Assembly (NCBI RefSeq): GCF_003234445.2
Contig: NZ_CP126269.1
Coordinates: 2,170,001-2,234,000, forward strand
Length of the DNA stretch: 64,000 nucleotides
Source: Curtobacterium sp. MCLR17_036
Lineage (GTDB): Bacteria; Actinomycetota; Actinomycetes; Actinomycetales; Microbacteriaceae
Direction of reading: 5' to 3'
Shown here: positions 1-8,325 of the stretch, in pieces
How positions within the stretch are numbered: the stretch's first letter is position 1
How the letters are laid out: each line of letters opens with the position of its first letter
Position numbers and translations under genes: made by a program
Notes under the pieces: model-generated
What the model saw: the letters and a program-made list of their open reading frames with translations, nothing else
Databases searched by the model: none
Told to the model about the DNA's origin: nothing

Positions 1-1
1 C

Positions 2-199
2 ACGGACTCGACCATGACCGTCCTCGCTTCGTGCGCCGTGGGCGCGCCGGCGAACTGCGAGGACCGAACGGACCCGATCGGCATGCTCGTGGTGGGCGTC
101 GTCGCCGTCGTGGTCGTCGCCACGCTCGTGGTGCTCCTCGTGGCCGGGCGGCCGGGCCGCCGCCGCGCGATCCCGGCACGTCGCCGCGGCCGGCGCTGA
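2..199 (+). CDS. C-terminal fragment or small one-helix membrane protein, unidentified
   Basis: The frame is open from the left window edge to a TGA at 197-199, so this is either the end of a longer protein or a small protein starting at ATG 14. One strongly hydrophobic helix (GMLVVGVVAVVVVATLVVLL) is followed by a short Arg-rich cytoplasmic-type tail. Two Cys residues precede the helix. No ribosome binding site or -10 box can be seen before ATG 14, because only 13 bases are available. I do not recognise a family, and the full start lies outside the window if it is a fragment. Confidence 0.4.
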   Translation, partial: TDSTMTVLASCAVGAPANCEDRTDPIGMLVVGVVAVVVVATLVVLLVAGRPGRRRAIPARRRGRR

Positions 200-230
200 C
201 CGACGACCTGCGGGCACGGCGCCTGCGGGG

Positions 231-539
231 CTACTCGCCGAGTGCTGCCTCGAGTCGGTCGAGCTTGCCGTCGATCTCGCCGGTGTGACCCGGCCGGATG
301 TCGGCCTTCAGCACGAGGGACACCCGCGTGCCGTACTGCCCGACGGCCTCGGTGGCACGCTTGACGACGGCCATGACCTCGTCCCACTCCCCCTCGAGCT
401 CGGTGAACATCGACGAGGTCCGGTTCGGCAGACCGCTCTCGCGGACGATGCGGACGGCGGCAGCGACGGCGTCGTGCACGGAGCCGTCCGACTGCGCAGC
501 GGGACCACCAGAGGGAGCGACGGAGAAGGCGACGATCAT
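231..539 (-). CDS. thiamine-binding protein, MTH1187/YkoF family
   Basis: The 102-residue product matches the MTH1187 (DUF77/TIGR00106) family in length and layout: an N-terminal strand MIVAFSVAP, a central TELEGEWDEVM segment and a C-terminal GTRVSLVLKADIRPG strand. Members form small ferredoxin-like folds, and some bind thiamine or its hydroxymethylpyrimidine part. The role here is inferred from family only. The ATG at 539 has a CAGGAT box six bases upstream, so the mRNA is probably leaderless. No TPP riboswitch is seen in the short upstream gap, so thiamine control is not supported by the sequence. Confidence 0.75.
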   Translation of the reverse strand: MIVAFSVAPSGGPAAQSDGSVHDAVAAAVRIVRESGLPNRTSSMFTELEGEWDEVMAVVKRATEAVGQYGTRVSLVLKADIRPGHTGEIDGKLDRLEAALGE

Positions 540-545
540 GCGTCC

Positions 546-551
546 ATCCTG
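546..551 (-). promoter_or_regulatory. -10 box of the thiamine-binding protein gene (leaderless)
   Basis: CAGGAT lies six bases before the ATG at 539. It fits a relaxed NANNNT -10 consensus and implies transcription starting at or next to the start codon. Confidence 0.4.
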
Positions 552-593
552 CCCCGCCGACCGTCGGCGCGCGCGGTGGCCGCGTGGGCGCCG

Positions 594-1925
594 TCAGCGC
601 GCGAGCGAGCCGTCGCCCCGCGCGTCGACCGCGCCCGGCCCTCGCGCTCCGACGCGGCGTCCCGGCACCACGGCCACGTCGGGGCCGCGCAGCCCCATCC
701 GCACGAGCACGACCACGGCCCAGACGAGGGCCGCGACCTCGAGGGCGTTCCGCACCGTGAGCACCACGAGGATCCAGGGCTGCAGCGTGAGCACCTGGTC
801 GTAGAAGCCCGGGTAGACGAGCTGCGTCAGCACGGCGGTCGGCAGTGCGGCGATCGCCACCGGCACGAACCGTCGCGCGCTCGGCGATCCGGCCACCAGC
901 CCCCAGACGACGGGCACGGCGAACCAGCCGATGTACTGCGGCGACCCGACCTTGTTCGTCGCGATGAGCGCGGCGACGAACAGCAGCGCGAGCACCGGCG
1001 CGAGCTCGACCCGTCGCGCGCCGCGGTGCGCTGCCCAGAGCGCGAGCGCGACGCCGGCGAGGACGACGACGGCCATCAGCGGTGTCGACACCGCCGCGGC
1101 CAGGTGGGTGCCGGCTCCGGAGACGCCGAAGGTCAGGATGTCCTGGTCGTAGAACACGGCGGCGCCGGACGCCCCGGCGGCGGCCGCCCACAGGAAGGGG
1201 GTCGCGAGCGGGGCCTCGATCTGCAGCCCGCGGCCGGTCTGCTCGGTCACGAAGGACAGCAGGTACGGCGCGCCACCCCACAGCACGTCGACGAGCACGA
1301 TGAGCCCGGTGACCACGAGGGCACCGGTGAGCACCGGCCCGCGGTGTCCGCGGCGCAGCAGGAGCAGGACGGCGACCAGGGCGGCGGGCCAGACCTTCGT
1401 CCAGGCCCCGGCGGTGAAGAGCGCGGAGGCGACGGCCGGCCGTGTGACGACGAACGCGACGCCGATCAGCGCGAGCACGGTCGCGACCGTGTCGATGCGG
1501 CCGAGCGCGATCGGCCCGAGCGCGAGCAGGAAGACGAGCCACCACCAGACGACGCGGACACCGGGCGCCGTGCGACCGACCGGCCGGGAGCGCATCGGCA
1601 CGCCCACCCGGAAGCGCCACAGGAACGCGCACGCCACCGCGTCGAGCAGCACCATGAGCAGCATCCAGCCCGTGGCGATCGAGGGGGTGCCACCGAGCGC
1701 GGCGGCGGCCATCGGCACGATCGCCAGGATCGGGTAGACCCACTCGCCGTCGATCCCGACCCAGAAGTGGGCCGAGTGGCCGGTCTCGATCCACCGTCGG
1801 TAGGTGATGGTGACGTCCCCGAGGGGCAGGTTCGCCGACGTCCAGGTGAGCCACCACAGCACGGCGTGCACGAGGGCGAACGCGGCCACGAAGCCCCCGA
1901 GCTCGATCCACCGCGTCCTCTGCAC
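594..1925 (-). CDS. polytopic membrane protein, GT87 (mannosyltransferase-like) family
   Basis: This 443-residue protein has about ten hydrophobic helices and the look of the GT-C type GT87/DUF2029 glycosyltransferases, which transfer mannose from polyprenyl-phosphate donors outside the membrane. An Asp-containing first loop (NLPLGDVTITYRRW), a GRIDTVAT segment and a KVWPAAL segment resemble conserved loops of that group. The GTG start at 1925 was chosen because TACGCT lies six bases upstream; the frame stays open further but loses membrane character there. The substrate is not predictable. It is divergent from the YceI gene, and only 63 bases separate the two starts. The C-terminus is a short Arg/Gly-rich tail. 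Confidence 0.6.
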   Translation of the reverse strand: MQRTRWIELGGFVAAFALVHAVLWWLTWTSANLPLGDVTITYRRWIETGHSAHFWVGIDGEWVYPILAIVPMAAAALGGTPSIATGWMLLMVLLDAVACAFLWRFRVGVPMRSRPVGRTAPGVRVVWWWLVFLLALGPIALGRIDTVATVLALIGVAFVVTRPAVASALFTAGAWTKVWPAALVAVLLLLRRGHRGPVLTGALVVTGLIVLVDVLWGGAPYLLSFVTEQTGRGLQIEAPLATPFLWAAAAGASGAAVFYDQDILTFGVSGAGTHLAAAVSTPLMAVVVLAGVALALWAAHRGARRVELAPVLALLFVAALIATNKVGSPQYIGWFAVPVVWGLVAGSPSARRFVPVAIAALPTAVLTQLVYPGFYDQVLTLQPWILVVLTVRNALEVAALVWAVVVLVRMGLRGPDVAVVPGRRVGARGPGAVDARGDGSLAR

Positions 1926-1931
1926 CGGACG

Positions 1932-1937
1932 AGCGTA
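1932..1937 (-). promoter_or_regulatory. -10 box TACGCT of the GT87-like gene
   Basis: TACGCT on the minus strand is six bases before the GTG at 1925, giving a leaderless start. It sits back to back with the YceI promoter. Confidence 0.55.
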
Positions 1938-1975
1938 GCGGCCGGGATCCACAGGTTCCCCCAACCATGACGTGT

Positions 1976-1981
1976 CACCGT
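1976..1981 (+). promoter_or_regulatory. possible -10 box CACCGT of the YceI gene
   Basis: CACCGT is seven bases before the GTG at 1989, the same geometry as the clear TANNNT leaderless starts of this window. The first base departs from consensus. Confidence 0.35.
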
Positions 1982-1988
1982 TCTGCCC

Positions 1989-2699
1989 GTGACCACCGAC
2001 ACCCCGCGCAAGCGCCGCAAGGCCGTCATCTGGATCTCCGTCGTCGCCGCCGTCGTCGTCCTCGCCGTGGTCGGCGTGGTCGTCGGCACGAAGGTGTACA
2101 CGAACAGCGAGAACGCGAAGGCCTCGGCCGCCCCGTCCGTCGCGGCCAGCCGTCAGGCCTCCACCCTCGACACAGCGGACCTGTCCGGGGCGTGGACCGT
2201 CGGCGGCGACTCCGAGGCCGGCTACCGCGTCCACGAGGTCCTCAACGGCTCGGACGTGACGGTCACCGGCCGCACCGACAGCGTCTCGGGCAGCGCGACC
2301 GTCGACGGCACGTCCATCACGAAGGCGACGATCACGGTGCAGGTCGCCGACATCGCCACGGACTCCGACCAGCGCGACTCGTACTTCCGCGACTCGGCCC
2401 TGGACACCTCCGCCTTCCCGGAGGCGACCTTCACGCTCACCGAGCCCGTCGCCGACGCGGTGCCGAGCGGTTCGGACACCAAGACGGTCCGCGCCTCCGG
2501 CGAGCTGACGATGCACGGCGTCACGAAGGACGTCACCGCGGAGCTCCAGATCGGTCTGAACGGCGACGGTGTCGACATCTCCGGATCGATCCCGGTCACC
2601 TTCTCCGACTTCGACGTGCAGGCCCCGAGCCTCGGCTTCGTCACGGTCGACGACTCGGGCGCGGTCGAGTTCCTGGTGCACGCCACCCCCGCGAGCTGA
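1989..2699 (+). CDS. YceI family protein, membrane-anchored
   Basis: The 236-residue product has a basic N-terminus (PRKRRK), one transmembrane helix at about residues 12-33 and a YceI domain from about residue 55 to the end. The domain shows the typical order: an acceptor opening (GAWTVGGDSEAGYRV), a central DQRDSYFRDSALD-type segment (seen as SDQRDSYFRDSALDTSAFPE) and the GELTMHGVTKDVT hallmark. YceI proteins are lipocalin-like and bind polyprenyl or amide lipids in the envelope; the ligand here is unknown. The helix probably anchors the domain on the outside of the membrane. The GTG start is supported by a -10-like box seven bases upstream. Confidence 0.85.
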   Translation: MTTDTPRKRRKAVIWISVVAAVVVLAVVGVVVGTKVYTNSENAKASAAPSVAASRQASTLDTADLSGAWTVGGDSEAGYRVHEVLNGSDVTVTGRTDSVSGSATVDGTSITKATITVQVADIATDSDQRDSYFRDSALDTSAFPEATFTLTEPVADAVPSGSDTKTVRASGELTMHGVTKDVTAELQIGLNGDGVDISGSIPVTFSDFDVQAPSLGFVTVDDSGAVEFLVHATPAS

Positions 2700-2710
2700 C
2701 GTCCGCGACG

Positions 2711-2782
2711 CACGACGCGTCCACGACGCACCGCTCGCCGGCAACGCACGACGCGTCCGCGACGCACCGCTCGCCGGCAACG
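2711..2782. repeat. 36-bp tandem repeat, two copies plus a partial third
   Basis: Copies at 2711-2746 and 2747-2782 differ at one base (an a/g change after CACGACGCGTCC). A partial third copy follows. The repeat starts 11 bases after the YceI stop and has no coding potential. Confidence 0.85.
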
Positions 2783-2807
2783 CACCGCACGTCCGTGGCG
2801 TGCGCAC

Positions 2808-2857
2808 CGGCGGACGGGAGGCCCGGCGCCAGCTGGCACCGGGCCTCCCGTCCGCCG
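2808..2857. terminator. large palindrome, probable bidirectional terminator (dispersed family copy 1)
   Basis: Arms of about 23 bp with one mismatch surround an AGCT centre; the core reads GGACGGGAGGCCCGG on the left. It lies between two convergent genes. Closely similar palindromes lie at 8237-8282, 27495-27542 and 48987-49038. There is no T-run, so termination is inferred from position and stem strength. Confidence 0.7.
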
Positions 2858-2891
2858 TGTGGTCACGTCCCGTCACGCGCACTCGTTGCGA

Positions 2892-3030
2892 GCGCATCTT
2901 CCGACCGAGCACGCGTCGATCCGCCGGTGTCCCGTCGGAACCTGTACGTGCATCTGATCCGTGTGCACGTTCCGACGGCGCACGCGTCGATCACCTCGTG
3001 GTTCGTCGGAAGGTGCACGCGCACCGACCG
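2892..3030. repeat. 71-bp tandem hairpin repeat, two copies
   Basis: Two diverged units start near 2892 and 2963. Each carries an inverted pair TTCCGAC...GTCGGAA around a loop of about 30 bases that contains GCACGCGTCGATC. The second unit runs up to the stop of the NAD(P)HX dehydratase gene. No protein is evident here. Confidence 0.65.
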
Positions 3031-3891
3031 CTACCCGCGTGCGTCGCCGTCGACCACGAGGTCGCGGACGACGCCGGGCAGCGCCGCGACGAGCGCCGTC
3101 ATCGGGAAGGGTCCCCCGCCGGACGCCCGCCGGGCGGCCAGGCCGTGCACCACCGCGGCGGAGGCCGCCAGGTGGGCGAGGTCGGACGGCGTCAGCGACG
3201 AGCCGGATGCCTCCGCCGCACCCTGCCGCGCGGCGACGAGCGCACCGAGCACCCCGCCGAGCACGTCCCCGGCGCCGGCGGCCGCGAGCCACGGCGTCGC
3301 CGACGAAGCGACCAGCCGCACGGAACCGTCCGGGGTGACCACGTGGGTCCGCTCGCCCTTGAGGAGCACGACGCTGCCGGTCTGCTCGGCGGCACGGAGC
3401 GCCGCAGCGGCGGGGTCGGCCTCGACGGACTCGCGGGAGTCGCCGAGCAGCGTCGCGGCCTCGCCCGCGTGCGGGGTCAGCACGGCGAGCGGCCCGAGGT
3501 CGACGAGCGGGATCGCGCCGGCGTCGACGACCACCGGGACGCCGTCGTCGGACGCGTGGCCGAAGGCGTCGGCGGTCGCCGGGTCGAGTTCGCCGAGGGA
3601 CCCGGCCGAGATCCCGGAACCGACCAGCCAGGCCTGCACGCGGCCGACGCCGACGACGCTCTCCGGGCGGCGGGTGAGCACGTGGTCGGACGCGCGGTCG
3701 GGTCCGACGTAGCGGACCATGCCGACGCCGGTGTGCACGGCGGCGTCGACGCCCAGCACCGCGGCGCCGGGGTACCGGTCCGAGCCGGTCGCCACGCCGA
3801 GCACCCCGCGGCGGTACTTGGTGGACTCCCCGGTCGGCGCGGTGACCCACGCGGCGGCATCGGACGGACGGACGGGCACGAAGTCGTTCAC
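3031..3891 (-). CDS. nnrD: ADP-dependent NAD(P)H-hydrate dehydratase
   Basis: The 286-residue protein is a ribokinase-fold NAD(P)HX dehydratase, which repairs hydrated NADH/NADPH using ADP. Family marks are GVLGVATGSDRYPGAA near the start, GVGMVR, LTPHAGEAATLLG, VVLLKGERTHVV and the nucleotide-binding AGAGDVLGG motif. Many bacteria fuse this domain to an N-terminal NAD(P)HX epimerase; here the epimerase part is absent. GTG 3891 was chosen because TAACGT lies exactly seven bases upstream, although an in-frame GTG at 3900 is possible. The gene is divergent from the HAD gene with overlapping -10 boxes. Confidence 0.85.
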   Translation of the reverse strand: MNDFVPVRPSDAAAWVTAPTGESTKYRRGVLGVATGSDRYPGAAVLGVDAAVHTGVGMVRYVGPDRASDHVLTRRPESVVGVGRVQAWLVGSGISAGSLGELDPATADAFGHASDDGVPVVVDAGAIPLVDLGPLAVLTPHAGEAATLLGDSRESVEADPAAAALRAAEQTGSVVLLKGERTHVVTPDGSVRLVASSATPWLAAAGAGDVLGGVLGALVAARQGAAEASGSSLTPSDLAHLAASAAVVHGLAARRASGGGPFPMTALVAALPGVVRDLVVDGDARG

Positions 3892-3898
3892 CGCGCCC

Positions 3899-3908
3899 AC
3901 GTTACGGT
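3899..3908. promoter_or_regulatory. overlapping divergent -10 boxes (nnrD minus, HAD plus)
   Basis: On the minus strand TAACGT (3899-3904) is seven bases before GTG 3891. On the plus strand TACGGT (3903-3908) is seven bases before ATG 3916. The two hexamers share two bases, so only one polymerase can occupy the site at a time. Confidence 0.55.
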
Positions 3909-3915
3909 GGAGCGC

Positions 3916-4548
3916 ATGAGCCTGTTCCTGCCCGGTCGCGTGGTGGTCTTCGACTACGGCGAGGTGATCAGCCGGACGCCGCACGCCTCGCGCGACGCCC
4001 TCGTCGAGCTGACCGGTGTGCCGGCCGACGAGCTGTTCCCCGTGTACCAGGAGCTCCGGCACGACCTGGACCGCGGCGACCTGTCCGTCGTGGCGTACTG
4101 GCGTGCCATCGCCGAACGGACCGGACGGACCTGGAGCATCTCCGAGATCCACCGGTTCTGGGCGGTCGACTTCACCGGGTGGTTCGAGGTCGAGCCGGCG
4201 ACCCTCGAGATCGTCGAGGAGCTGCACGATGCCGGCACCCGTCTGGCACTGCTGTCGAACGCGGGCTTCGACTTCGGTGACCCGTACCGCCGCTCCCCGA
4301 TGGGCTCGCTGTTCGAGACCGTCGTGGTGAGCGCCGAGGAGCACGTCCTCAAGCCCGACGCGTCCATCTACCGCGACACCTGCGCGCGACTGGGAATCGA
4401 CGCCGCGCAGATGGTGTTCGTGGACAACAGGGCCGAGAACGCCGCCGGCGCGGAAGCGATCGGGGCGGTCGGCCACCACTACACGTCGTCGGCGTCACTG
4501 CGGTCGTTCCTGACGGAACTGGCCGAGCAGCCGGCGCCCGTCATCTGA
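3916..4548 (+). CDS. HAD-superfamily hydrolase, YihX-like
   Basis: This 210-residue HAD protein has motif I VFDYGEV (nucleophile D13), motif II LLSNAG (S114), motif III K146 in LKPDASIY, and motif IV MVFVDNRAEN (D170). In motif I the usual second Asp is replaced by Gly15 (DxG), as in YihX-type sugar-phosphate phosphatases (DLGNV). This suggests the same subgroup but does not prove the substrate. The ATG has TACGGT seven bases upstream, so it is read without a leader. The old yellow enzyme gene starts 10 bases after the stop and has its own GAGGAG site, so the two are probably cotranscribed. Confidence 0.75.
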   Translation: MSLFLPGRVVVFDYGEVISRTPHASRDALVELTGVPADELFPVYQELRHDLDRGDLSVVAYWRAIAERTGRTWSISEIHRFWAVDFTGWFEVEPATLEIVEELHDAGTRLALLSNAGFDFGDPYRRSPMGSLFETVVVSAEEHVLKPDASIYRDTCARLGIDAAQMVFVDNRAENAAGAEAIGAVGHHYTSSASLRSFLTELAEQPAPVI

Positions 4549-4558
4549 GGAGTCCCGC

Positions 4559-5641
4559 GTGACGCACGCCCTGTTCGAACCGATCACCATCCGCGACCTG
4601 ACCGTCCGCAACCGCATCTGGGTCTCGCCGATGTGCCAGTACTCGGTCGACGCGCAGGACGGCGTCCCGACGCCGTGGCACCTCGTGCACCTGGGCGGGT
4701 TCGCGAAGGGCGGGGCCGGCGCGGTCGTCGTCGAGGCCACGGGCGTCGTGCCGGAGGGGCGGATCACCCCGCAGGACCTCGGCCTCTGGAACGACCAGCA
4801 GCGTGACGCCTTCGCGCCGATCGTCGACTTCCTGCACGAGCAGGGCGCGGCGGCGGGCATCCAGCTCGCGCACGCCGGCCGCAAGGCGTCGACCTTCCGC
4901 CCGTGGGACACCGAGCGCGGCACCGTCCCCGCCGACCGGGGCGGCTGGAGCACCGTCGCACCCTCGGCCGAGGCGTTCGAGGGTTACGACGTGCCGCGCG
5001 AGCTCGCGACCGAGGACATCCGCGTCGTCGTGCTCGCCTTCGCGCAGGCCGCCCGCCGGGCCGTCGAGGCCGGGTTCGACCTGGTCGAGCTGCACGCCGC
5101 GCACGGCTACCTGCTGCACCAGTTCCTGTCGCCGCTGAGCAACCACCGCGCCGACTCGTACGGCGGCTCGCTCGAGAACCGCGCCCGTGCGCTCCTCGAG
5201 GTCGTCGACGCCGTCCGCGCCGAGGTCGGCGCGGGCTTCCCGATCGTCGTCCGTTTCTCGGCGACCGACTGGGTCGACGGCGGGCTGACGCTCGACGAGA
5301 CCACGCAGGTCGCCCGCTGGGTCGCCGAGCACGGCGCCGACCTGGCCGACGTCTCGACCGGTGGCAACGTCGCGAGCGCGCCGATCCCGGTCGGCCCCGG
5401 CTACCAGGTGCCGCACGCCGCCGCCGTCAAGCGCGATGCCGGCATCGGCACCATCGCCGTGGGCATGATCTCCGAGGCCTTCCAGGCCGAGCAGATCGTC
5501 GCGACCGGCCAGGCCGACGTCGTGATGATCGGGCGCGAGATGCTCCGCGACCCCGGCTTCGCCCTGCGCGCCGCCGTCGAGCTCGGGGTGTCGGTGGACT
5601 ACGAGCCGCAGCAGTACCACCGCGCCCGGGTGACGGCCTGA
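4559..5641 (+). CDS. NADH:flavin oxidoreductase, YqjM-type old yellow enzyme
   Basis: A 360-residue FMN TIM-barrel protein. It has the YqjM-class redox Cys26 and Tyr28 in SPMCQYS, substrate-binding HAAHG, the HRADSYGGSLENR segment, and a C-terminal VMIGREMLRDP phosphate-binding stretch. YqjM-like enzymes reduce activated C=C bonds of enones, quinones and nitro compounds with NADPH; the physiological substrate is unknown. The GTG start is preceded by GAGGAG at a good distance. The nearest partner is the HAD gene just upstream; the CNNM genes downstream appear to have their own promoter region. Confidence 0.88.
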   Translation: MTHALFEPITIRDLTVRNRIWVSPMCQYSVDAQDGVPTPWHLVHLGGFAKGGAGAVVVEATGVVPEGRITPQDLGLWNDQQRDAFAPIVDFLHEQGAAAGIQLAHAGRKASTFRPWDTERGTVPADRGGWSTVAPSAEAFEGYDVPRELATEDIRVVVLAFAQAARRAVEAGFDLVELHAAHGYLLHQFLSPLSNHRADSYGGSLENRARALLEVVDAVRAEVGAGFPIVVRFSATDWVDGGLTLDETTQVARWVAEHGADLADVSTGGNVASAPIPVGPGYQVPHAAAVKRDAGIGTIAVGMISEAFQAEQIVATGQADVVMIGREMLRDPGFALRAAVELGVSVDYEPQQYHRARVTA

Positions 5642-5690
5642 GCCCGGTTCCTGTACGGACTCTCGGCCGGGCGACGGAGCAGGCAGTACG

Positions 5691-5795
5691 ATGAGCAACA
5701 CTGTGGACGATCCCCCGAACAGTTCTTCGCCTCACTCATCCGTCGCTCACTCGGTGAGCTGCACTGCCTCGCGCCCGGCGGGAGGTGAATCATGA
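5691..5795 (+). CDS. possible 34-residue leader peptide coupled to the first CNNM gene
   Basis: ATG 5691 opens a 34-residue frame, rich in Ser and Pro, ending in a TGA whose last bases form an ATGA overlap with the CNNM start at 5792. GGAG lies about 10 bases before the ATG. The overlap would couple translation. Alternatively TACGAT at 5688-5693 is a -10 box and this stretch is only an untranslated leader. It resembles no protein I know. Confidence 0.3.
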   Translation: MSNTVDDPPNSSSPHSSVAHSVSCTASRPAGGES

Positions 5796-7189
5796 GTCCG
5801 ATCGACGTCGTCATGCTGATCGGCGGCATCCTGCTGACGCTCGGCACCGGCGTGTTCGTCGCGTCCGAGTTCGCGCTCGTCAACCTCGACCGCGCCGAGG
5901 TCGAGGCACGCCGCGACCGCGGTGAGTCCGGCCTGTCGCCGGTGATCGGCGCGCTGAAGGTCACCTCGACGCACCTGTCGAGCGCGCAGCTCGGCATCAC
6001 GCTCACCACGCTGCTGACCGGGTACCTGCTCGAGCCCTCGATCGCGAAGCTGCTCGAGGCCCCGTTCCTCGCGATGGACCTGCCGCAGGGCGTCGTCGAG
6101 ACCGTCGGCTCGATCGTGGCGCTCGTCATCGCGACCCTGCTGTCGATGATCCTCGGCGAGCTCGTGCCCAAGAACTTCGCGCTCGCGCTGCCCCTGCAGA
6201 CCGCGAAGCTCGTCGTGCCGCTGCAGATCGCGTTCACGACGGTCTTCAAGCCGGCGGTCGCGTTGCTCAACGGCACCGCGAACGCCGTGCTCCGGTCGAT
6301 GGGCATCGAGCCGCAGGAAGAGCTGTCCGGTGCCCGCAGCGCCGAGGAGCTCACGTCGCTGCTGCGCCGATCGGCGTCCGAGGGGTCCCTCGAACAGGAC
6401 ACCGCGACGCTGCTCGAACGCACGATCTCGTTCTCCGAGCTGAGCGCCAGCGACGTGATGACCCCGCGCCCGCGGCTCTCGACCATCCGGGTGTCCGAGT
6501 CCGCCGAGGACGTCATCGCACTGGCTCGCAGGACCGGCTTCAGCCGCTTCCCCGTCATCGAGGAGGACGCGGACGACGTCGTCGGCATCGTGCACGTCAA
6601 GCAGGCCGTGGCGGTCCCGCGCGAGAAGCGCCCGGAGGTCCCCGTCGGCGCGCTCATGACCGACGCCGAGCGCGTGCCCGAGACGATGCCCGGCGACACC
6701 CTGCTCGCCGAGGTCCGCGGCCGCGGCTACCAGATGGTCATCGTCGTCGACGAGTACGGCGGCACCGCCGGGGTCGTCACCCTCGAGGACCTCGTCGAGG
6801 AGATCGTCGGCGAGGTCTCGGACGAGCACGACCGCGCCCGGATCGACGTCGTGCGCTCCCGTGACTGGCTGACCTTCCCCGGGCTGCTCCGTCCCGACGA
6901 GCTCGAGGACCGCGCCGGGGTGAAGGTCCCCGAGGACGGCCCCTACGAGACCGTCGGTGGCTTCGTGATGTCGACGCTCGGCCGGCTGCCCGTCGTCGGC
7001 GACGAGGTCCCGCTCGACGGCGGCGTGTTCCGCGTCGAACGACTCGACGGCCGACGGATCGACCGCATCCGGTGGACCCCGACGCCCCCGTCCGACGACA
7101 CCGGAGCGACGGCGATCATCATCCCGTCCACCCGCAGCACCCCGAAGACCACGCCGGCGAAGACCACGACGAAGGGCAGCACCCGATGA
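5792..7189 (+). CDS. CNNM/CorC-type membrane protein with CBS pair and CorC_HlyC domain
   Basis: The 465-residue protein has a CNNM (DUF21) membrane domain over about residues 1-190 with four hydrophobic segments, including [16 protein letters not shown] and [14 protein letters not shown] pair follows (about 220-335, including [23 protein letters not shown] read in pieces), then a CorC_HlyC domain (about 355-430). A disordered Thr/Lys-rich tail ends the chain. Family members act in Mg2+/Co2+ export or Mg2+ homeostasis; the old name hemolysin is misleading. GGAGG lies before the ATG. The downstream paralogue overlaps by ATGA, so the two are probably translated together and may form a heteromer. 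Confidence 0.88.
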   Translation: MSPIDVVMLIGGILLTLGTGVFVASEFALVNLDRAEVEARRDRGESGLSPVIGALKVTSTHLSSAQLGITLTTLLTGYLLEPSIAKLLEAPFLAMDLPQGVVETVGSIVALVIATLLSMILGELVPKNFALALPLQTAKLVVPLQIAFTTVFKPAVALLNGTANAVLRSMGIEPQEELSGARSAEELTSLLRRSASEGSLEQDTATLLERTISFSELSASDVMTPRPRLSTIRVSESAEDVIALARRTGFSRFPVIEEDADDVVGIVHVKQAVAVPREKRPEVPVGALMTDAERVPETMPGDTLLAEVRGRGYQMVIVVDEYGGTAGVVTLEDLVEEIVGEVSDEHDRARIDVVRSRDWLTFPGLLRPDELEDRAGVKVPEDGPYETVGGFVMSTLGRLPVVGDEVPLDGGVFRVERLDGRRIDRIRWTPTPPSDDTGATAIIIPSTRSTPKTTPAKTTTKGSTR

Positions 7190-8223
7190 GCTCGGACTGG
7201 TGGGGCATCTTCTGGCTCGTCGTCCTGTTGCTGGGCAACGCGTACTTCGTCGCGGCCGAGTTCGCCGTCATCTCCGCGCGCCGCTCGCAGATCGAGCCGC
7301 GGGCGGAAGAGGGCTCGAAGGCCGCACAGATGACCCTGTGGGCGATGGAGCACGCCACCCGCATGCTCGCCACCACCCAGCTCGGCATCACGGTCTGCTC
7401 GCTGCTCATCCTGAACGTCTCCGAGCCGGCGATCCACCACCTGCTCGAGGTGCCGCTGCACCTGACCGGCTGGAGCGTCGAGGTGATCGGCACCGTGGCC
7501 TTCGTGTTCACGCTGCTGCTCGTGTCGTTCCTGCACGTGGTGTTCGGCGAGATGGTCCCGAAGAACATCTCGTTCTCGATGCCGGACCGCGCCGCGCTGC
7601 TGCTCGTGCCGACGCTCTGGTACATCGGCCACGGCCTGCACTGGGTCATCGTCGGCCTGAACGAGGTCGCGAACGCCGTGCTCCGCGTGTTCCGGGTCGA
7701 GCCGAAGGACGAGGCCGTCAGCGCCTACACGGTGGAGGAGGTCCAGACCATCGTCGAGCAGTCCCGCCGCGAGGGCACGCTGACCGACGACGGCAAGCTC
7801 GCCCTGGCGTTCGAGTTCACCGAGAAGAAGGTCAAGGACGTCGCCGTGCCGATGGCCGAACTCGTCACCCTGCCCGAGGACGCCACCCCCGGCGACGTCG
7901 AGCGTGCGGTGGCGCAGCGCGGGTTCTCGCGGTACGTGCTCGTCGGCGACGACGGCTCCCCCACCGGCTACGTGCACGTGAAGGACGTCATCGACCTGCG
8001 CCCGGACGAGTTCGACGACCCGGTGCCGCCGAAGCGCATCCGCCAGCTCATCTCGCTCTACACCGAGATGGACCTCGAGGACGCGCTCGCGACCATGCGG
8101 GCGGCCGGCCGCCACGTGGCGCGCGCCTTCGACGCGGACGGCCGCACCACCGGCGTGCTCTTCCTCGAGGACATCCTCGAGGAGCTCGTCGGCGAGGTCG
8201 AGGACGCGACCCGACGCCGGTAG
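7186..8223 (+). CDS. CNNM-type membrane protein with CBS pair, second copy
   Basis: The 345-residue protein has the same CNNM domain (NAYFVAAEFAVISARRSQIE; GEMVPKNISFS) and a CBS pair ending in LFLEDILEELVGEVEDATRR. It stops before the CorC_HlyC domain found in its upstream neighbour. Its ATG overlaps the upstream stop in ATGA, showing translational coupling. The paired long and short paralogues suggest a two-subunit transporter or regulator of divalent cations; this is inference from the gene order. Transcription ends at a strong palindrome 14 bases after the stop. Confidence 0.87.
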   Translation: MSSDWWGIFWLVVLLLGNAYFVAAEFAVISARRSQIEPRAEEGSKAAQMTLWAMEHATRMLATTQLGITVCSLLILNVSEPAIHHLLEVPLHLTGWSVEVIGTVAFVFTLLLVSFLHVVFGEMVPKNISFSMPDRAALLLVPTLWYIGHGLHWVIVGLNEVANAVLRVFRVEPKDEAVSAYTVEEVQTIVEQSRREGTLTDDGKLALAFEFTEKKVKDVAVPMAELVTLPEDATPGDVERAVAQRGFSRYVLVGDDGSPTGYVHVKDVIDLRPDEFDDPVPPKRIRQLISLYTEMDLEDALATMRAAGRHVARAFDADGRTTGVLFLEDILEELVGEVEDATRRR

Positions 8224-8236
8224 ACGCGACCGGAGT

Positions 8237-8282
8237 ACGGACGGGAGGCACGGTGCCAGCTGGCACCGTGCCTCCCGTCCGT
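8237..8282. terminator. perfect 46-bp palindrome, bidirectional terminator (family copy 2)
   Basis: Perfect 21-bp arms around AGCT, starting ACGGACGGGAGGCACGG. It lies between the convergent CNNM and guaB1 genes. It is the same family as 2808-2857 but with a compensating change inside both arms (GGCAC for GGCCC), showing that pairing is maintained. Confidence 0.8.
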
Positions 8283-8325
8283 CGCCTGGCCGCGTCCACC
8301 CCCGCGGGAGCGACAGAGGGAGCTC

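Noticed and set aside
285..1970. A 561-residue plus-strand frame over the GT87-like gene
   Set aside because: It is Arg/His/Glu-rich low complexity antisense to a convincing membrane protein and has no start signal; such long shadow frames are expected at this GC content.
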